From assembly GCA_903901335.1 (NCBI GenBank), contig CAIUQR010000147.1, forward strand, positions 31,120-95,119: a stretch of 64,000 bases of DNA, written 5' to 3'. Origin of the DNA: an uncultured delta proteobacterium (lineage in GTDB: Bacteria; Desulfobacterota; Desulfobulbia; Desulfobulbales; Desulfocapsaceae). Shown piece by piece: positions 34,563 to 43,683 of this stretch; within the stretch, counting starts at the first letter, position 1; each line of letters begins with the position of its first letter. Made by a program: the position numbers and the translations under genes. Below the pieces are notes generated by a model. The model was not told the DNA's origin. It saw only the letters and a list, made by a program, of their open reading frames with translations, and ran no database searches.

Positions 34563-37070
34563 CTATCCACCGTTCTGCTCTCTCAGGACAATTGCCGGCT
34601 TCTGCCGGATAATATCTATCGAGCTCAGCACTCCGACACCAACGACCAGTGCGGCCGTCAGCAGGATCAGCAGGAGACAGACCGGCCAGTGGGGCGAATA
34701 GCCAATATCGAAGAGATACCTGCAGAGTCCCCAGCTTCCTGCCTGGGCCAGAATCACCGCCAGAAACGAACTGAACAATCCCAGAAACAGGTGCTCATAG
34801 ATGAACACCGACAGGACAAAGCGGGAGCCGCTCCCCAGGATTTTATAATAAACCGCCTCCCGTATTCTGGCCAGCCGGGTTGCAAAGATCGAACCGACAA
34901 TGATCAGAATACCGGCCAGGATCGAAAAACCGGCGAAGAAATTAACGACAATGGTCAGCCTGCGGGTAAGTCCCCCGAGTTGGGCGGCTGTTTCAGCCAT
35001 ATTGATAAAGCTGATATTGGGAAAGGACGTGACGATCCTGTTCTCCAGTCCGGCAATAGCATCCTTATTGACGTGTTGGGCGGCGAAAAAGGTCTGTGGC
35101 GCATCGTGGAGGAATTCTTCCGGGAAGACAAAATAAAAGAACGGATAAAGCCGTGATTTTGTCCTGGTCCTGATACTGGTCACCTGTGCTTGCAGGGGGA
35201 CGCCCTGGATATTGAACTCCAATGTGTCGTTTACATGCATATCGCCCATCTCGGCCACGGTATCCAGGACCGATACCTGCAAGGGGATCGAGCCTGTTGC
35301 ATCTTTGCGGAACAGGGCATTACCGTTTTTGATCACCTCGTCAGCTAGCAGGGTATTCCGGTAGGTGAGATTAAACTCTCTGGTCAGGCTGTCTCCACGC
35401 CGCTTCGATCCCTGCTGCTCTTTGACAGGTTGGCCGTTTATTGTGACGAGGCGAGCCCTGATCACCGGAAAGAGTTCGACCACGCTGCCGATTTCCCGAG
35501 TGAATGCCTCTTTCTGGTCCGGCTGGATATCAAGGAAGAAAAGGTTGGGGGCATCAGGCGGGTAGGATTCGATATAGGTCGCACTCAGGTTCGTCTGCAC
35601 CAGATAAATAGTCAGCAGGACCGAAAGGGCGGAGGCGAGCGTGACGATGATGGAGCGAGTGGCATTGCCGGGTCGAAACAGACTCTTATGGGCCTGGCGC
35701 AGACTGAGCGGAGTGATCGGAATCTTCCTGCTGACAGCAAGGATAACTCTGGTCAGCAGTGAGGTGCAGAGGATCAGGGCCGAGGTGCCGGCCATAAAGT
35801 AGAGGCCGGTTTTCAGATCCTGCAGCTGCCTCACAACCAGGATGGTTAAAACGGAAAAGCCGCCAAGCACGACCGGATAAAAGAAAATCCCTCTGGCTGT
35901 GGCTGCCGTATCATTTCTGAAGATCGCCACCGGTCTGATATTACGCAAATTGTACAAGGGGAGAAAGGTGAAAAAAATAACAACAAGAGCGCCTATCAGT
36001 AACCCTTCTCCACTATCGGCAACGGAAAAGGAAAGGGCGGTTCCGGCCGGGAGGAGGCCTGCAAAGAGTAGCGGCAGGAGATGCTCGACGATGAAGCCTG
36101 CGGCAATACCGACCAGACAGCCGATCAGGCCCAGAAAGAGGACCAGGGCAAGATAGTGGCGGAAGAGAAAACTGCCGGGCGCGCCCATTGCCTTGATGAT
36201 GGCCAGGGTCTTTTCTTTCTCGCGCAGAAGGGCGGCAAGTGAGGTCTGCATGCCGATCCCGGCCAAAAACAAGGTGAAAATAGAAATCAGCGACAGGAAG
36301 AAAAACAGGTTGTCGAAAAAACGTTTAACCCCGGAATTGGCGGTCCTGTATGTGTTGACCCTTTCCTGCTCAGGCTGGGCTGTGAGGGCAAGCCGAGCGG
36401 CCAGGGCATTGATGGTCGCATCGTCTCCATCGATCTTCAGAAGGATTTTATATTCGACGCGACTGCCCTTGCCGATCAGCTGCAGCCGGTCAAGGTCCTG
36501 TGTCGACACAAAAACTCTGGGGCCCAGCGCAAAGATCTCCACCGGCCGGTCCGGTTCATGGGTGACGACATCGACGATGGTGAGCACAACGCTGCCGATA
36601 TGTACCGGGTCGCCAATCTGTAGGCCAAGCCGGTCGAGAACCTCCTGCTCGACCACAACCTGACCGGCCCTCAGCACCTGATCGAAAGGCCGTCCCGATT
36701 GCAACTCCACCCGGCCATATAACGGATAGCCGGACTCTACGGCTTTCAGACGGGTGAACAGGGTGCGGTCGCCAGTGGTCGAGCGGATGACTGAATAAAA
36801 TTCATAGGCCCTGACTCCTCTTACCGCCTCTGTCTGTTCGAGATCGGTGACAGCCTGCCGTAAAGCCTGGGTAAATTCATAGTGGGAGTGGAGAAGAATG
36901 TCTCCACCCTGCAGGGTACGGGCATCGCCAAGAATTGAACGGTTGACGTTATTCTTAAAGCCATTCAGCGCCACAATGGTGGAAATCGACAACGCCACAC
37001 AGAGAACAAAGACAGCGGCCTGTTTTCTGGCCTGGATCAGCTCCCGGAAAAGAAAGCGATAATGCAGCAT
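34563..37070 (-). CDS. ybbP: FtsX-like ABC permease (YbbP type)
   Basis: 835 residues from the ATG at 37070, which overlaps the stop of the ATPase gene as TGATG; a GTG one codon earlier is possible. About ten transmembrane helices are arranged as in YbbP: one near the start, a ~220-residue periplasmic domain, three (about 255-370), a pair (about 400-450), another periplasmic domain and three at the end. FtsX-like domains appear twice. YbbAP-type transporters are inner-membrane machines thought to extract hydrophobic compounds, working with TesA. The gene lies 46 bases ahead of the TesA-like start. Confidence 0.9.
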   Translation of the reverse strand: MLHYRFLFRELIQARKQAAVFVLCVALSISTIVALNGFKNNVNRSILGDARTLQGGDILLHSHYEFTQALRQAVTDLEQTEAVRGVRAYEFYSVIRSTTGDRTLFTRLKAVESGYPLYGRVELQSGRPFDQVLRAGQVVVEQEVLDRLGLQIGDPVHIGSVVLTIVDVVTHEPDRPVEIFALGPRVFVSTQDLDRLQLIGKGSRVEYKILLKIDGDDATINALAARLALTAQPEQERVNTYRTANSGVKRFFDNLFFFLSLISIFTLFLAGIGMQTSLAALLREKEKTLAIIKAMGAPGSFLFRHYLALVLFLGLIGCLVGIAAGFIVEHLLPLLFAGLLPAGTALSFSVADSGEGLLIGALVVIFFTFLPLYNLRNIRPVAIFRNDTAATARGIFFYPVVLGGFSVLTILVVRQLQDLKTGLYFMAGTSALILCTSLLTRVILAVSRKIPITPLSLRQAHKSLFRPGNATRSIIVTLASALSVLLTIYLVQTNLSATYIESYPPDAPNLFFLDIQPDQKEAFTREIGSVVELFPVIRARLVTINGQPVKEQQGSKRRGDSLTREFNLTYRNTLLADEVIKNGNALFRKDATGSIPLQVSVLDTVAEMGDMHVNDTLEFNIQGVPLQAQVTSIRTRTKSRLYPFFYFVFPEEFLHDAPQTFFAAQHVNKDAIAGLENRIVTSFPNISFINMAETAAQLGGLTRRLTIVVNFFAGFSILAGILIIVGSIFATRLARIREAVYYKILGSGSRFVLSVFIYEHLFLGLFSSFLAVILAQAGSWGLCRYLFDIGYSPHWPVCLLLILLTAALVVGVGVLSSIDIIRQKPAIVLREQNGG

Positions 37071-37762
37071 CACATCCCCTCATCGCTCGACAGACGGCCG
37101 TCACAGAGCCTGATAATCCTCTGGGCCCGCTCGGCAATGTCCGAACTATGGGTGGCCAGGACCAGTGTTGTCCCGTGCTCCCGGTGGAGTTCGGCAAGGA
37201 GATCGATGATCGCATCGCTGTTTTTCGAGTCCAGATTGCCGGTGGGCTCGTCGGCAAAGAGGATTTTTGGACTGTTGATTAAAGCCCGGCAGATGGCGAC
37301 CCGCTGTTTTTCCCCACCTGAGAGTTGCTCGGGGAAATGCTGTCGCCGCTCCCAGAGGCCGACCCGTTGCAACAGCTTCGCTGCTTTTTCACCGGCCAGC
37401 CGGTCCTGTTTCAGCTCGGCTGGAAACATCACGTTTTCCAATGCATTCAGGGACGGTACCAGATGAAAGGCCTGAAAGACAAAGCCGATCTGTTCATTAC
37501 GGAGCCTTGCAAGGCCGTCTTCACTCAGATCGGTGATATCCTGTCCCGCCATGATTACCCTGCCGGAGCTTGGTCTGTCCAGCCCGGAGAGCAAGGTTAG
37601 CAGGGTGGTCTTGCCGCTGCCGCTGCTCCCGGCTATGATCACGAACTGTCCGGCAGCGATGGTGAGTGAGACCTCATCCAGGATAGCCATCGTGCGGTCA
37701 CCGACGGGGTAGGATTTTGTCAGATTATGGGCCTCAAGAATGATATTAGTCATACGATCCAT
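37070..37762 (-). CDS. ybbA: ABC transporter ATPase (YbbA type)
   Basis: 230 residues; ATGs at 37762 and 37753 are both possible. Walker A is AGSSGSGKTTLLTLLSGLD, then a Q-loop FVFQAFHLVPSLNALENV typical of the MacB/LolD group, the signature LSGGEKQRVAICRALI, Walker B ILFADEPTGNLD and an H-loop VLATHS. It powers the downstream permease; their genes overlap. MacB-group ATPases act in mechanotransmission and not classical transport. The MarR gene is divergent from it with about 170 bases between. Confidence 0.93.
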   Translation of the reverse strand: MDRMTNIILEAHNLTKSYPVGDRTMAILDEVSLTIAAGQFVIIAGSSGSGKTTLLTLLSGLDRPSSGRVIMAGQDITDLSEDGLARLRNEQIGFVFQAFHLVPSLNALENVMFPAELKQDRLAGEKAAKLLQRVGLWERRQHFPEQLSGGEKQRVAICRALINSPKILFADEPTGNLDSKNSDAIIDLLAELHREHGTTLVLATHSSDIAERAQRIIRLCDGRLSSDEGM

Positions 37763-37890
37763 TATTCAGAAGAAAAATCAAGGCTGATAGCACAGGTGGT
37801 TTTTAGCTTATCATAAACATCAAACATCCAATCAACAACATGTTCTTCTTTATCTTCCGACTCCTTGACAGAGGTGGGATGATGGATAAT

Positions 37891-37918
37891 TTGACGTTAA
37901 ACTATTCATTGTTAATCT
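37891..37918 (+). promoter_or_regulatory. Promoter region of the marR-flavodoxin pair
   Basis: TTGACG (37891-37896) and TAATCT (37913-37918) are separated by 16 bases just before the ATG at 37931. A second overlapping candidate lies slightly upstream (TTGACA at 37865-37870, TAATTT at 37887-37892). The short leader fits autoregulation by the MarR protein. Confidence 0.5.
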
Positions 37919-37930
37919 ATCCCGGGTAAG

Positions 37931-38380
37931 ATGCGTATGACACGATATAAAGGTGATGAACATGAGATACGAGCACTCGATGCCTTTATCGGACTCTTGC
38001 GGGCCGCAGACAGGGTGTCGTCCACAGCACACCGGGAACTCGGCTCAGTCGGGCTGTCGGTGAGCCAGTTCGGGGTCCTGGAGGTTCTGTACCACCTGGG
38101 GCCGATGTGTCAGAGGGATATCGCCAGGAAGATTTTGAAGAGCACCGGCAATATCACCATGGTTATTGATAATCTGGAAAAACGAGGACTTGTATGTCGA
38201 TTACGGAATGAAAATGATCGCAGGTTTTTTACAATTCAGCTGATGCCCAAAGGAGAGGAGATCATCAGGGAATGCTTCCCCGATCATGCCCGGAGGATAA
38301 CCGGGATTATGACCATCCTGACCGACGAAGAGCTGAGCTGTCTGACGGGACTCTGTAAGAAACTCGTATCATCACAATAA
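37931..38380 (+). CDS. MarR-family transcriptional regulator
   Basis: 149 residues. A winged-helix domain with LSVSQFGVLEVLYHLGPMCQRDIARKIL, a KSTGNITMVIDNLEKRGLVCR recognition helix, and the NDRRFFTIQLMPKGEEI wing. Helices at both ends give the dimer interface. MarR proteins repress neighbours and release DNA on binding phenolic or oxidising ligands. The flavodoxin gene follows after 17 bases, so this regulator probably controls a quinone- or redox-responsive pair and itself. Confidence 0.92.
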   Translation: MRMTRYKGDEHEIRALDAFIGLLRAADRVSSTAHRELGSVGLSVSQFGVLEVLYHLGPMCQRDIARKILKSTGNITMVIDNLEKRGLVCRLRNENDRRFFTIQLMPKGEEIIRECFPDHARRITGIMTILTDEELSCLTGLCKKLVSSQ

Positions 38381-38397
38381 AATAAAAGGAGAAAATT

Positions 38398-38961
38398 ATG
38401 GGAACAATTCTGATAGCATATGCAAGTGATTATGGCAGCACTGAAAAAATGGCCAAGGCCGCTGCCGTTGGTGTCCAGGATGTGGAGGGGATGGTGGCGC
38501 TGGTAAAAAAAGCAGAGGATGTCACCGCCGACGATTTTGTCAACAGCTACGGCATCCTGTTCGGCAGCCCGGTTCATATGGGCAGCATGGACTGGAGGGT
38601 GAAAAAACTGATTGATACCGTCTGCTCGGGACTTTGGATGCAGAACAAGCTGAACGGTAAAGTCGGCGGGATCTTCGTCTCCGGTGGCGGCTTCGGCGGC
38701 GGCGGGGGTGGTTGTGAGGTCACCATGTTGTCGATGCTGAACAACTTTGCCGAGTTGGGCCTCTTGATCGTCCCTCTGCCGAAGATGACAGCCGACTATA
38801 AATATGGCGGCCTGCATTGGGGACCTTACGGGAGGTCGGCTGATATCGACATGAACCATGGCGGGGTGAGCGACGAAGTCCTGGCGCTGACCCGCAGACA
38901 CGGTAAGCATATTGCCCGGGCGGCCAAGGCCGTTAAGGGAGCAGATATCTTCAGCGAGTAA
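38398..38961 (+). CDS. Flavodoxin-like NAD(P)H:quinone oxidoreductase (WrbA-like)
   Basis: 187 residues. The FMN phosphate loop is YASDYGSTEKMAKAAA (8-23). The second flavin loop is ILFGSPVHMGSMDWRVKK, and the third has a Gly-rich stretch (near 99-107) ahead of the Cys-Glu-Val. The GLHWGPYGR end matches WrbA/NQO-type flavodoxin-fold enzymes. An AAAGGAG site precedes the ATG. It likely reduces quinones to protect against redox stress, controlled by the MarR protein just upstream (inference). Confidence 0.85.
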   Translation: MGTILIAYASDYGSTEKMAKAAAVGVQDVEGMVALVKKAEDVTADDFVNSYGILFGSPVHMGSMDWRVKKLIDTVCSGLWMQNKLNGKVGGIFVSGGGFGGGGGGCEVTMLSMLNNFAELGLLIVPLPKMTADYKYGGLHWGPYGRSADIDMNHGGVSDEVLALTRRHGKHIARAAKAVKGADIFSE

Positions 38962-38996
38962 AAAAGACAGCCCGACCGGTGAGAGCCGGCCGGGCT
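38962..38996 (-). terminator. Terminator of the CoA-disulfide reductase gene
   Basis: AGCCCGACCGG and CCGGCCGGGCT form a stem with one mismatch and a six-base loop (38969-38996). On the minus strand it is followed by GTC and six T residues. It lies just past the stop of the minus-strand gene at 39004; it may also slow plus-strand readthrough from the flavodoxin gene. Confidence 0.8.
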
Positions 38997-39003
38997 TGCC
39001 TCA

Positions 39004-40710
39004 TCAAAGAAGACCAGGGTCTGTTGCCAGGATCATTGCATACCCGCCCTGGACATTCAGGGTGTCTGTGATCCCTTTGGCATCCAGGATTACCTGTGCC
39101 TCATAGGATCGCGGGCCGGTATCGCAGATGATGCAGCAGGGTTTGTCCGTCGGAATTTCGGCGAACCGAGCACGCAATTCCGAGAGCGGAATATTCAGCC
39201 ACCTTTCCTTATATTTTTCAACAAAGGGTGCTGCAGTCGGCGTCTCCCTAATATCCAGTACCCGTATTTCCCCATGCTGGAACTTCTCGATGAATTCTGC
39301 TGTACCGATGGGTCTGTTTTTTCCGGCCAGGATATTATCGAGGGTATTACCAGCGTTATTGACTACATCCATCGCCGATGAAAACGGAGGTGCGTAGCCG
39401 GTTTCAAGACTGCAGATCTCGTCCACGTCGATACCATGCCTGAGCATCACCGCCACTGCATCAATCCTGGCCTTCACCGCCGCCCCGTTTTTTCCTGCGG
39501 CCTCGATGCCCAGGATCTTCCGGCTCTGGCGGTCGGCAATCAAGGTCATATACATCATCTGTGAACTGGGATAAAAATGAGCGTGGTCCGGCTGAGAGAC
39601 CGCGGCGAAGACCGGGTCGAAACCAGCCTCTCCGGCCTGCCGGAAGGTCATCCCGGCCTTGCTGACCCCGAGATCAAAGACCTTCAGAGCAAAGGTGCCG
39701 ACCGTACCGGTGAAAAGGCTGTTGCCGCCGTTGATATTGGCAGCTATTATCCGCCCCTGCCGGTTGGCCAGAGAACCGAGAGGCATTATTACATTTTCAC
39801 CACTGATCAGATGACGCAGCTCAATGCAGTCTCCACCGGCATAGATATCAGGGTCGCTGGTACGCAAACGACTATCTACCAAGATCCCTCCGGATTTTCC
39901 AACGGCAATCCCAGCCTCCGCAGCGATCATCGAATTGGGCCGGATACCGGTGGAGAGCACGACGAGATCACAGGAGAGAATCCCGGAGTAGGTCTCGACA
40001 CGCAGGCTGCCGTTATCCGGGTCTTTGCCGATTCGGATTACCCGTTCGGAGAGCAGGACCTTCACGCCATGCTCCTCCAGTTGCCGTTTGACAATCCGGC
40101 CGATGGTCTTGCCGAGCGCCATGGGCAGGATTTGGTCGGCCATCTCGATCAGGGTCGTTTCCACCCCCCAGAGATCGGTCATCGCCTCGGCAAGCTCGAT
40201 GCCTATGGCCCCCGCTCCGATGACCACCGCCCGGCCCACCTTGCCCTGCTTGAGCAGATTTTTTACGGTCTCGGCGTCATGCAGATTGGACACGATCTGG
40301 ACACGGGGCAGATCGGCACCGGGGAAGGGCGGCCTGACAGGGGTCGAACCCGTAGCGATAACCAGTTTGTCAAAACTCAGGAGTTCCTCCCTGCCGTCCT
40401 GCAGATGCCTGACCTTGATTGATTTCCCTTTCCGATCAATCGCCATGGCCTCGACCCGGGTCAGTATGGTGATTCCCTTGCTGGTCCTGAAAAACTCCGA
40501 ATCCCGGCGTGCGTGGGAGGCCGTTGAATAGAGATCTTCCAGTTCGTTGACATCGCCTCCGACATAGTAAGGGATTCCGCAACCTCCATAAGAAATCAGA
40601 TCATCCCTGTCGATCACGGTAATTTCAGCATCGGGATCAAGGCGCCGCAGTCGGCAGGCAACCTTGGGACCCAGGGCAACAGCCCCGATAATGACTACTC
40701 TCTTTGGCAT
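39004..40710 (-). CDS. CoA-disulfide/persulfide reductase with C-terminal rhodanese domain
   Basis: 568 residues from the ATG at 40710, preceded by AAAGGAGAG; the frame upstream to 40998 is rejected. FAD-binding begins VVIIGAVALGPKVACRL, a variant of the usual GGVAGG. The redox Cys lies in SYGGCGIPYY (Cys44), the NAD domain at VVIGAGAIGIELAEA, and the second FAD motif at IYAGGDCIE. Residues ~460-568 are a rhodanese domain with the active-site loop CDTGPRS. This is the CoADR-RHD/Npsr type that reduces CoA persulfides, sulfur or CoA disulfide with NAD(P)H. It fits a sulfur-metabolising anaerobe. It is divergent from the acyl-CoA synthetase. Confidence 0.92.
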   Translation of the reverse strand: MPKRVVIIGAVALGPKVACRLRRLDPDAEITVIDRDDLISYGGCGIPYYVGGDVNELEDLYSTASHARRDSEFFRTSKGITILTRVEAMAIDRKGKSIKVRHLQDGREELLSFDKLVIATGSTPVRPPFPGADLPRVQIVSNLHDAETVKNLLKQGKVGRAVVIGAGAIGIELAEAMTDLWGVETTLIEMADQILPMALGKTIGRIVKRQLEEHGVKVLLSERVIRIGKDPDNGSLRVETYSGILSCDLVVLSTGIRPNSMIAAEAGIAVGKSGGILVDSRLRTSDPDIYAGGDCIELRHLISGENVIMPLGSLANRQGRIIAANINGGNSLFTGTVGTFALKVFDLGVSKAGMTFRQAGEAGFDPVFAAVSQPDHAHFYPSSQMMYMTLIADRQSRKILGIEAAGKNGAAVKARIDAVAVMLRHGIDVDEICSLETGYAPPFSSAMDVVNNAGNTLDNILAGKNRPIGTAEFIEKFQHGEIRVLDIRETPTAAPFVEKYKERWLNIPLSELRARFAEIPTDKPCCIICDTGPRSYEAQVILDAKGITDTLNVQGGYAMILATDPGLL

Positions 40711-41021
40711 CGTCTCTCCTTTATCTTCCCCGGCCCGGGGGAGCAGCATCTCCTCCGGCAGTGTGACGGAAGGCGGCTTTTTGTTTTCATACGCGTGCAT
40801 ATATACCACAAAGTAATATGTGCAAAAGCACATATCTCCTGTACCTATACACGGGAAAAAGAGAAATTTCAATCTTTGCAGCATACCGGCCCTGGTGTCC
40901 GTGCCATAAAAGATGGACGAGTTTACAATAACTCCCGAAAAAATCGTTGCCAGAACCGGGGTTTTTCTGCGATGATACAGTATTCTTCCTGCAGCCATTC
41001 AATCTCAACCTGAGATATTTC

Positions 41022-43421
41022 ATGGAAACCCATGTCGATCATGAAGCGATTCGGCGGCTCTTCACCCGGGCAGTCGGCGAGAATCGCCGGTACCTCTTTG
41101 AATACGAGGTCTATGATCTGATCCGCTTTTCCGGCTCGGAAACCCCGCCCAAATATTTCCTGTTGCCAAAGAATTTCCGCCTCGATCCGGCCAGGCTTGC
41201 GGCCATTCCCGGTGACAGAATCGTGATTAAAGTGGTCTCGCCCTATATCCTCCATAAAAGCGATGTTGGCGGTGTCCGGATCGCCGAAAAGACAGGCGAG
41301 GAAATTCTATCCACCATTTGCCGGATGTATAATGAGATCCCGGATAGATTTGCCGAGATCATCGAGCACCGGCCCAGGCGGGCCCCGAAAAACTACCGGA
41401 ACCTGAAGGGCAAGGATCTGATCGCGGCAATATCGCGAGATATTCAAGGCGTAGTCCTCGTTCAGTATATGCATCCCGATTCGGAACAGTTCGGCAATGA
41501 GCTGCTTGTCAGTCTGCGAAGGACCCGGGAATTCGGGATGATCCTGAGCTCCGGCCTGGGCGGGATGGATGCGGAACTCTACGCCAGGCGTTTCAAAAAG
41601 GGGCAGGCAATTATTTCGGCAGCAACGGCGATGGTCGATGGAAAGATGTTTTTCGAACTTTTTACGCACACCATCTCTTATAAGAAGCTGGCCGGTCTGA
41701 CCCGTGGCGGCAAACGAATCATCACTGATAATCAGCTCCTTGAATGCTTTTCGGCCTTGATCGAGGTCGGCAATACCTATTCTTCTGTTACAGCCGGATC
41801 GGCATTTGTGATCGACGAACTGGAGATCAATCCGTTCGCCTTTTCCAATTATCGGATGCAGCCGCTGGACGGCCTGTGCTCTTTTTCACCGGCAATACAG
41901 CCGGTGCCTCCCCGTCCGATAGACAAGATAGAGCACCTTCTTAATCCAACCACTATTGGAATTGCGGGCATTTCCTCGAAGGGCACCAATATCGGCCGGA
42001 TCATTCTGGAGAACATCCTGAAAAACGGCTTTGACCGCACCGGATTGGTCCTTATCCATCCCGAGGCTGTCGTCATCGACGGGATCGCCACCATCCCCAA
42101 TCTCTTGGCCATCGAACAGAAGGTCGACCTCTTGATCCTGGCAGTGAATGCCGCTTTAATTCCGGAAATGATTGACAACATTATTTCGCGGGAGCTGGCC
42201 GAGAGCGTCATTTTGATTCCCGGTGGCCTCGGTGAGAAAAGGGGGCAAGAGCAGGTGGTGATCGAAATCCGCAAGAAGATTGCGATGAGCCGCCGGGACT
42301 CGGAGAAGACCGCGATTTTTCTCGGGGCCAACAGTCTGGGAGTTCTCTCTCATCCGGGGAGGTATGACTCGATGTTTATTCCGGACTCCAAGCTGCCCAA
42401 AGATCGGAGCAGACACAGCCGCCGGAGTGTGCTGGTCAGCCAGAGCGGTGGTTACATGATCACCCGTATGAGCAAATTGTCGTTTCTCGACCCGGCCTAT
42501 GCGGTTTCGATCGGCAACCAGATCGATCTGACCGCTGCTGATTTCATGAAGTTTTTCAATACGATAAATTATATAAAGACCATTGCCTTTTATATGGAGG
42601 GGTTTGGCGACCTGGATGGTCTGGAATTTGCCAAGGCTGTCCGCGAGGCTATCCCGCAGGGCAAGGAGATCATCTTCTACAAGGCCGGGCGGACCCCTGA
42701 AGGGAAGAGTGCGATGTCCGGGCATACAGCCTCGATTGCGGGCAATTACGTGGTCTGCGAGTCCTGTATCAGTCAGGCAGGTGCCTTCGTCGCCGAGACC
42801 TTCACGGTCTTTGAGGGATTATTGCGTCTATCCTGTGCCCTGCATGATAAGATCATTTCCGGCAATCGTCTGGCCGCAGTCAGCAATGCCGGATACGAAG
42901 CGGTAGGCATTGCCGACAATATCCTGGGCGGGGATTATAGACTGGAGATGGCGACCTTCAGTCAGGGGACCCAAAAGACCCTGGCAAAGATTCTGGGAGA
43001 GGCAAAGCTCACGGCCCTGACGGATGTGAATAACCCTCTGGATATCACGCCGATGGCTGCCGAAGAGGTCTATGAAAAGGTAATAAACACCCTGCTGGAT
43101 GATTCCCATGTGGATGCGATTATCGTCGCTATCGTCCCGCTCACCCCGATCCTTCATACCCTGCCGGATGAATTTGTGCCGACCGAGACCTTTTCGGCCG
43201 ACCAGTCCATCATCAACCGTATCGCCCGATTGAATGACCACTCAGCCAAGCCGCTGGTATTGGTCGTCGACAGCGGTCCGCTTTACGACTATATGGCCGA
43301 CGCCTTCCAGCAGCATGGCCTGCCCGTCTTCCGGTCTGCCGACCAGGCCGTCCGGGTGCTGGGCAAATATATCCAGGGAAGGCTCAGGGCGCAGAAATTG
43401 GGGGCACCGATGCCGTCTTGA
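41022..43421 (+). CDS. ADP-forming acyl-CoA synthetase, ATP-grasp domain first
   Basis: 799 residues from the ATG at 41022; a TTG at 40947 adds 25 residues and is less likely. The N-terminal ~300 residues are the ATP-grasp (beta-like) domain with VIKVVSPYILHKSDVGGVRIA and VDELEINPFAFS. Then come the CoA-binding Rossmann domain (GIAGISSKGTNIGRIILENIL) and the ligase-CoA domains. The catalytic His lies in SGHTASIAGNY near residue 567. The order beta-then-alpha is the reverse of common fused acetate-CoA ligases. It interconverts acyl-CoA, ADP and Pi with acid, CoA and ATP. Acyl specificity is unknown; the IOR cluster is a possible source of aryl-acetyl-CoA. Confidence 0.88.
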   Translation: METHVDHEAIRRLFTRAVGENRRYLFEYEVYDLIRFSGSETPPKYFLLPKNFRLDPARLAAIPGDRIVIKVVSPYILHKSDVGGVRIAEKTGEEILSTICRMYNEIPDRFAEIIEHRPRRAPKNYRNLKGKDLIAAISRDIQGVVLVQYMHPDSEQFGNELLVSLRRTREFGMILSSGLGGMDAELYARRFKKGQAIISAATAMVDGKMFFELFTHTISYKKLAGLTRGGKRIITDNQLLECFSALIEVGNTYSSVTAGSAFVIDELEINPFAFSNYRMQPLDGLCSFSPAIQPVPPRPIDKIEHLLNPTTIGIAGISSKGTNIGRIILENILKNGFDRTGLVLIHPEAVVIDGIATIPNLLAIEQKVDLLILAVNAALIPEMIDNIISRELAESVILIPGGLGEKRGQEQVVIEIRKKIAMSRRDSEKTAIFLGANSLGVLSHPGRYDSMFIPDSKLPKDRSRHSRRSVLVSQSGGYMITRMSKLSFLDPAYAVSIGNQIDLTAADFMKFFNTINYIKTIAFYMEGFGDLDGLEFAKAVREAIPQGKEIIFYKAGRTPEGKSAMSGHTASIAGNYVVCESCISQAGAFVAETFTVFEGLLRLSCALHDKIISGNRLAAVSNAGYEAVGIADNILGGDYRLEMATFSQGTQKTLAKILGEAKLTALTDVNNPLDITPMAAEEVYEKVINTLLDDSHVDAIIVAIVPLTPILHTLPDEFVPTETFSADQSIINRIARLNDHSAKPLVLVVDSGPLYDYMADAFQQHGLPVFRSADQAVRVLGKYIQGRLRAQKLGAPMPS

Positions 43422-43544
43422 TCGTCCAGAATGATCTCGAAAGCAAATGATATCAATTTCTGTTTGTAAATCTTTTTTGTTTGAGGTATCCTGCCCAGTC
43501 GATTGTATATTGTATTTTAAGATAATCATCTCTGGAGGAAAGAA
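43422..43544. other. Intergenic region with probable mgtA promoter
   Basis: AT-rich segment between the acyl-CoA synthetase and the first leader ORF. TTGAGG (43479-43484) with TATATT near 43504 could be a promoter, but spacing is 19 bases. A GGAGG site lies just before the leader GTG at 43545. Confidence 0.4.
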
Positions 43545-43676
43545 GTGAGCAGTCCTGATGGCAGTAGTAGTTCAAGCTCGACGCAGACCTTGAACCAAAA
43601 CGAAAAAGAAGAACCTGACGCGCGTCGGTTGAATATTTTGGCCGTTCCGGTCAATCCCTCCCTCCCTATCCATTAG
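43545..43676 (+). CDS. Candidate Mg2+-sensing leader ORF upstream of mgtA
   Basis: 43 residues from the GTG at 43545, with a strong GGAGGAAAGAA site before it. The N-terminus is a Ser-rich run. The middle is Asn-Glu-Lys-Glu-Glu-Pro-Asp-Ala-Arg-Arg-Leu, and the C-terminus is Pro-rich (three Pro in the last ten residues). E. coli MgtL, the leader of mgtA, also joins an acidic-Pro segment to an Arg run before Leu residues, and its acidic/Pro codons destabilise ribosomes at low Mg2+. The similarity here is short and visual only. The stop lies eight bases before a 7-bp inverted repeat. The ORF may also encode an ordinary short protein. Confidence 0.5.
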   Translation: MSSPDGSSSSSSTQTLNQNEKEEPDARRLNILAVPVNPSLPIH

Positions 43677-43683
43677 CTGAGTG

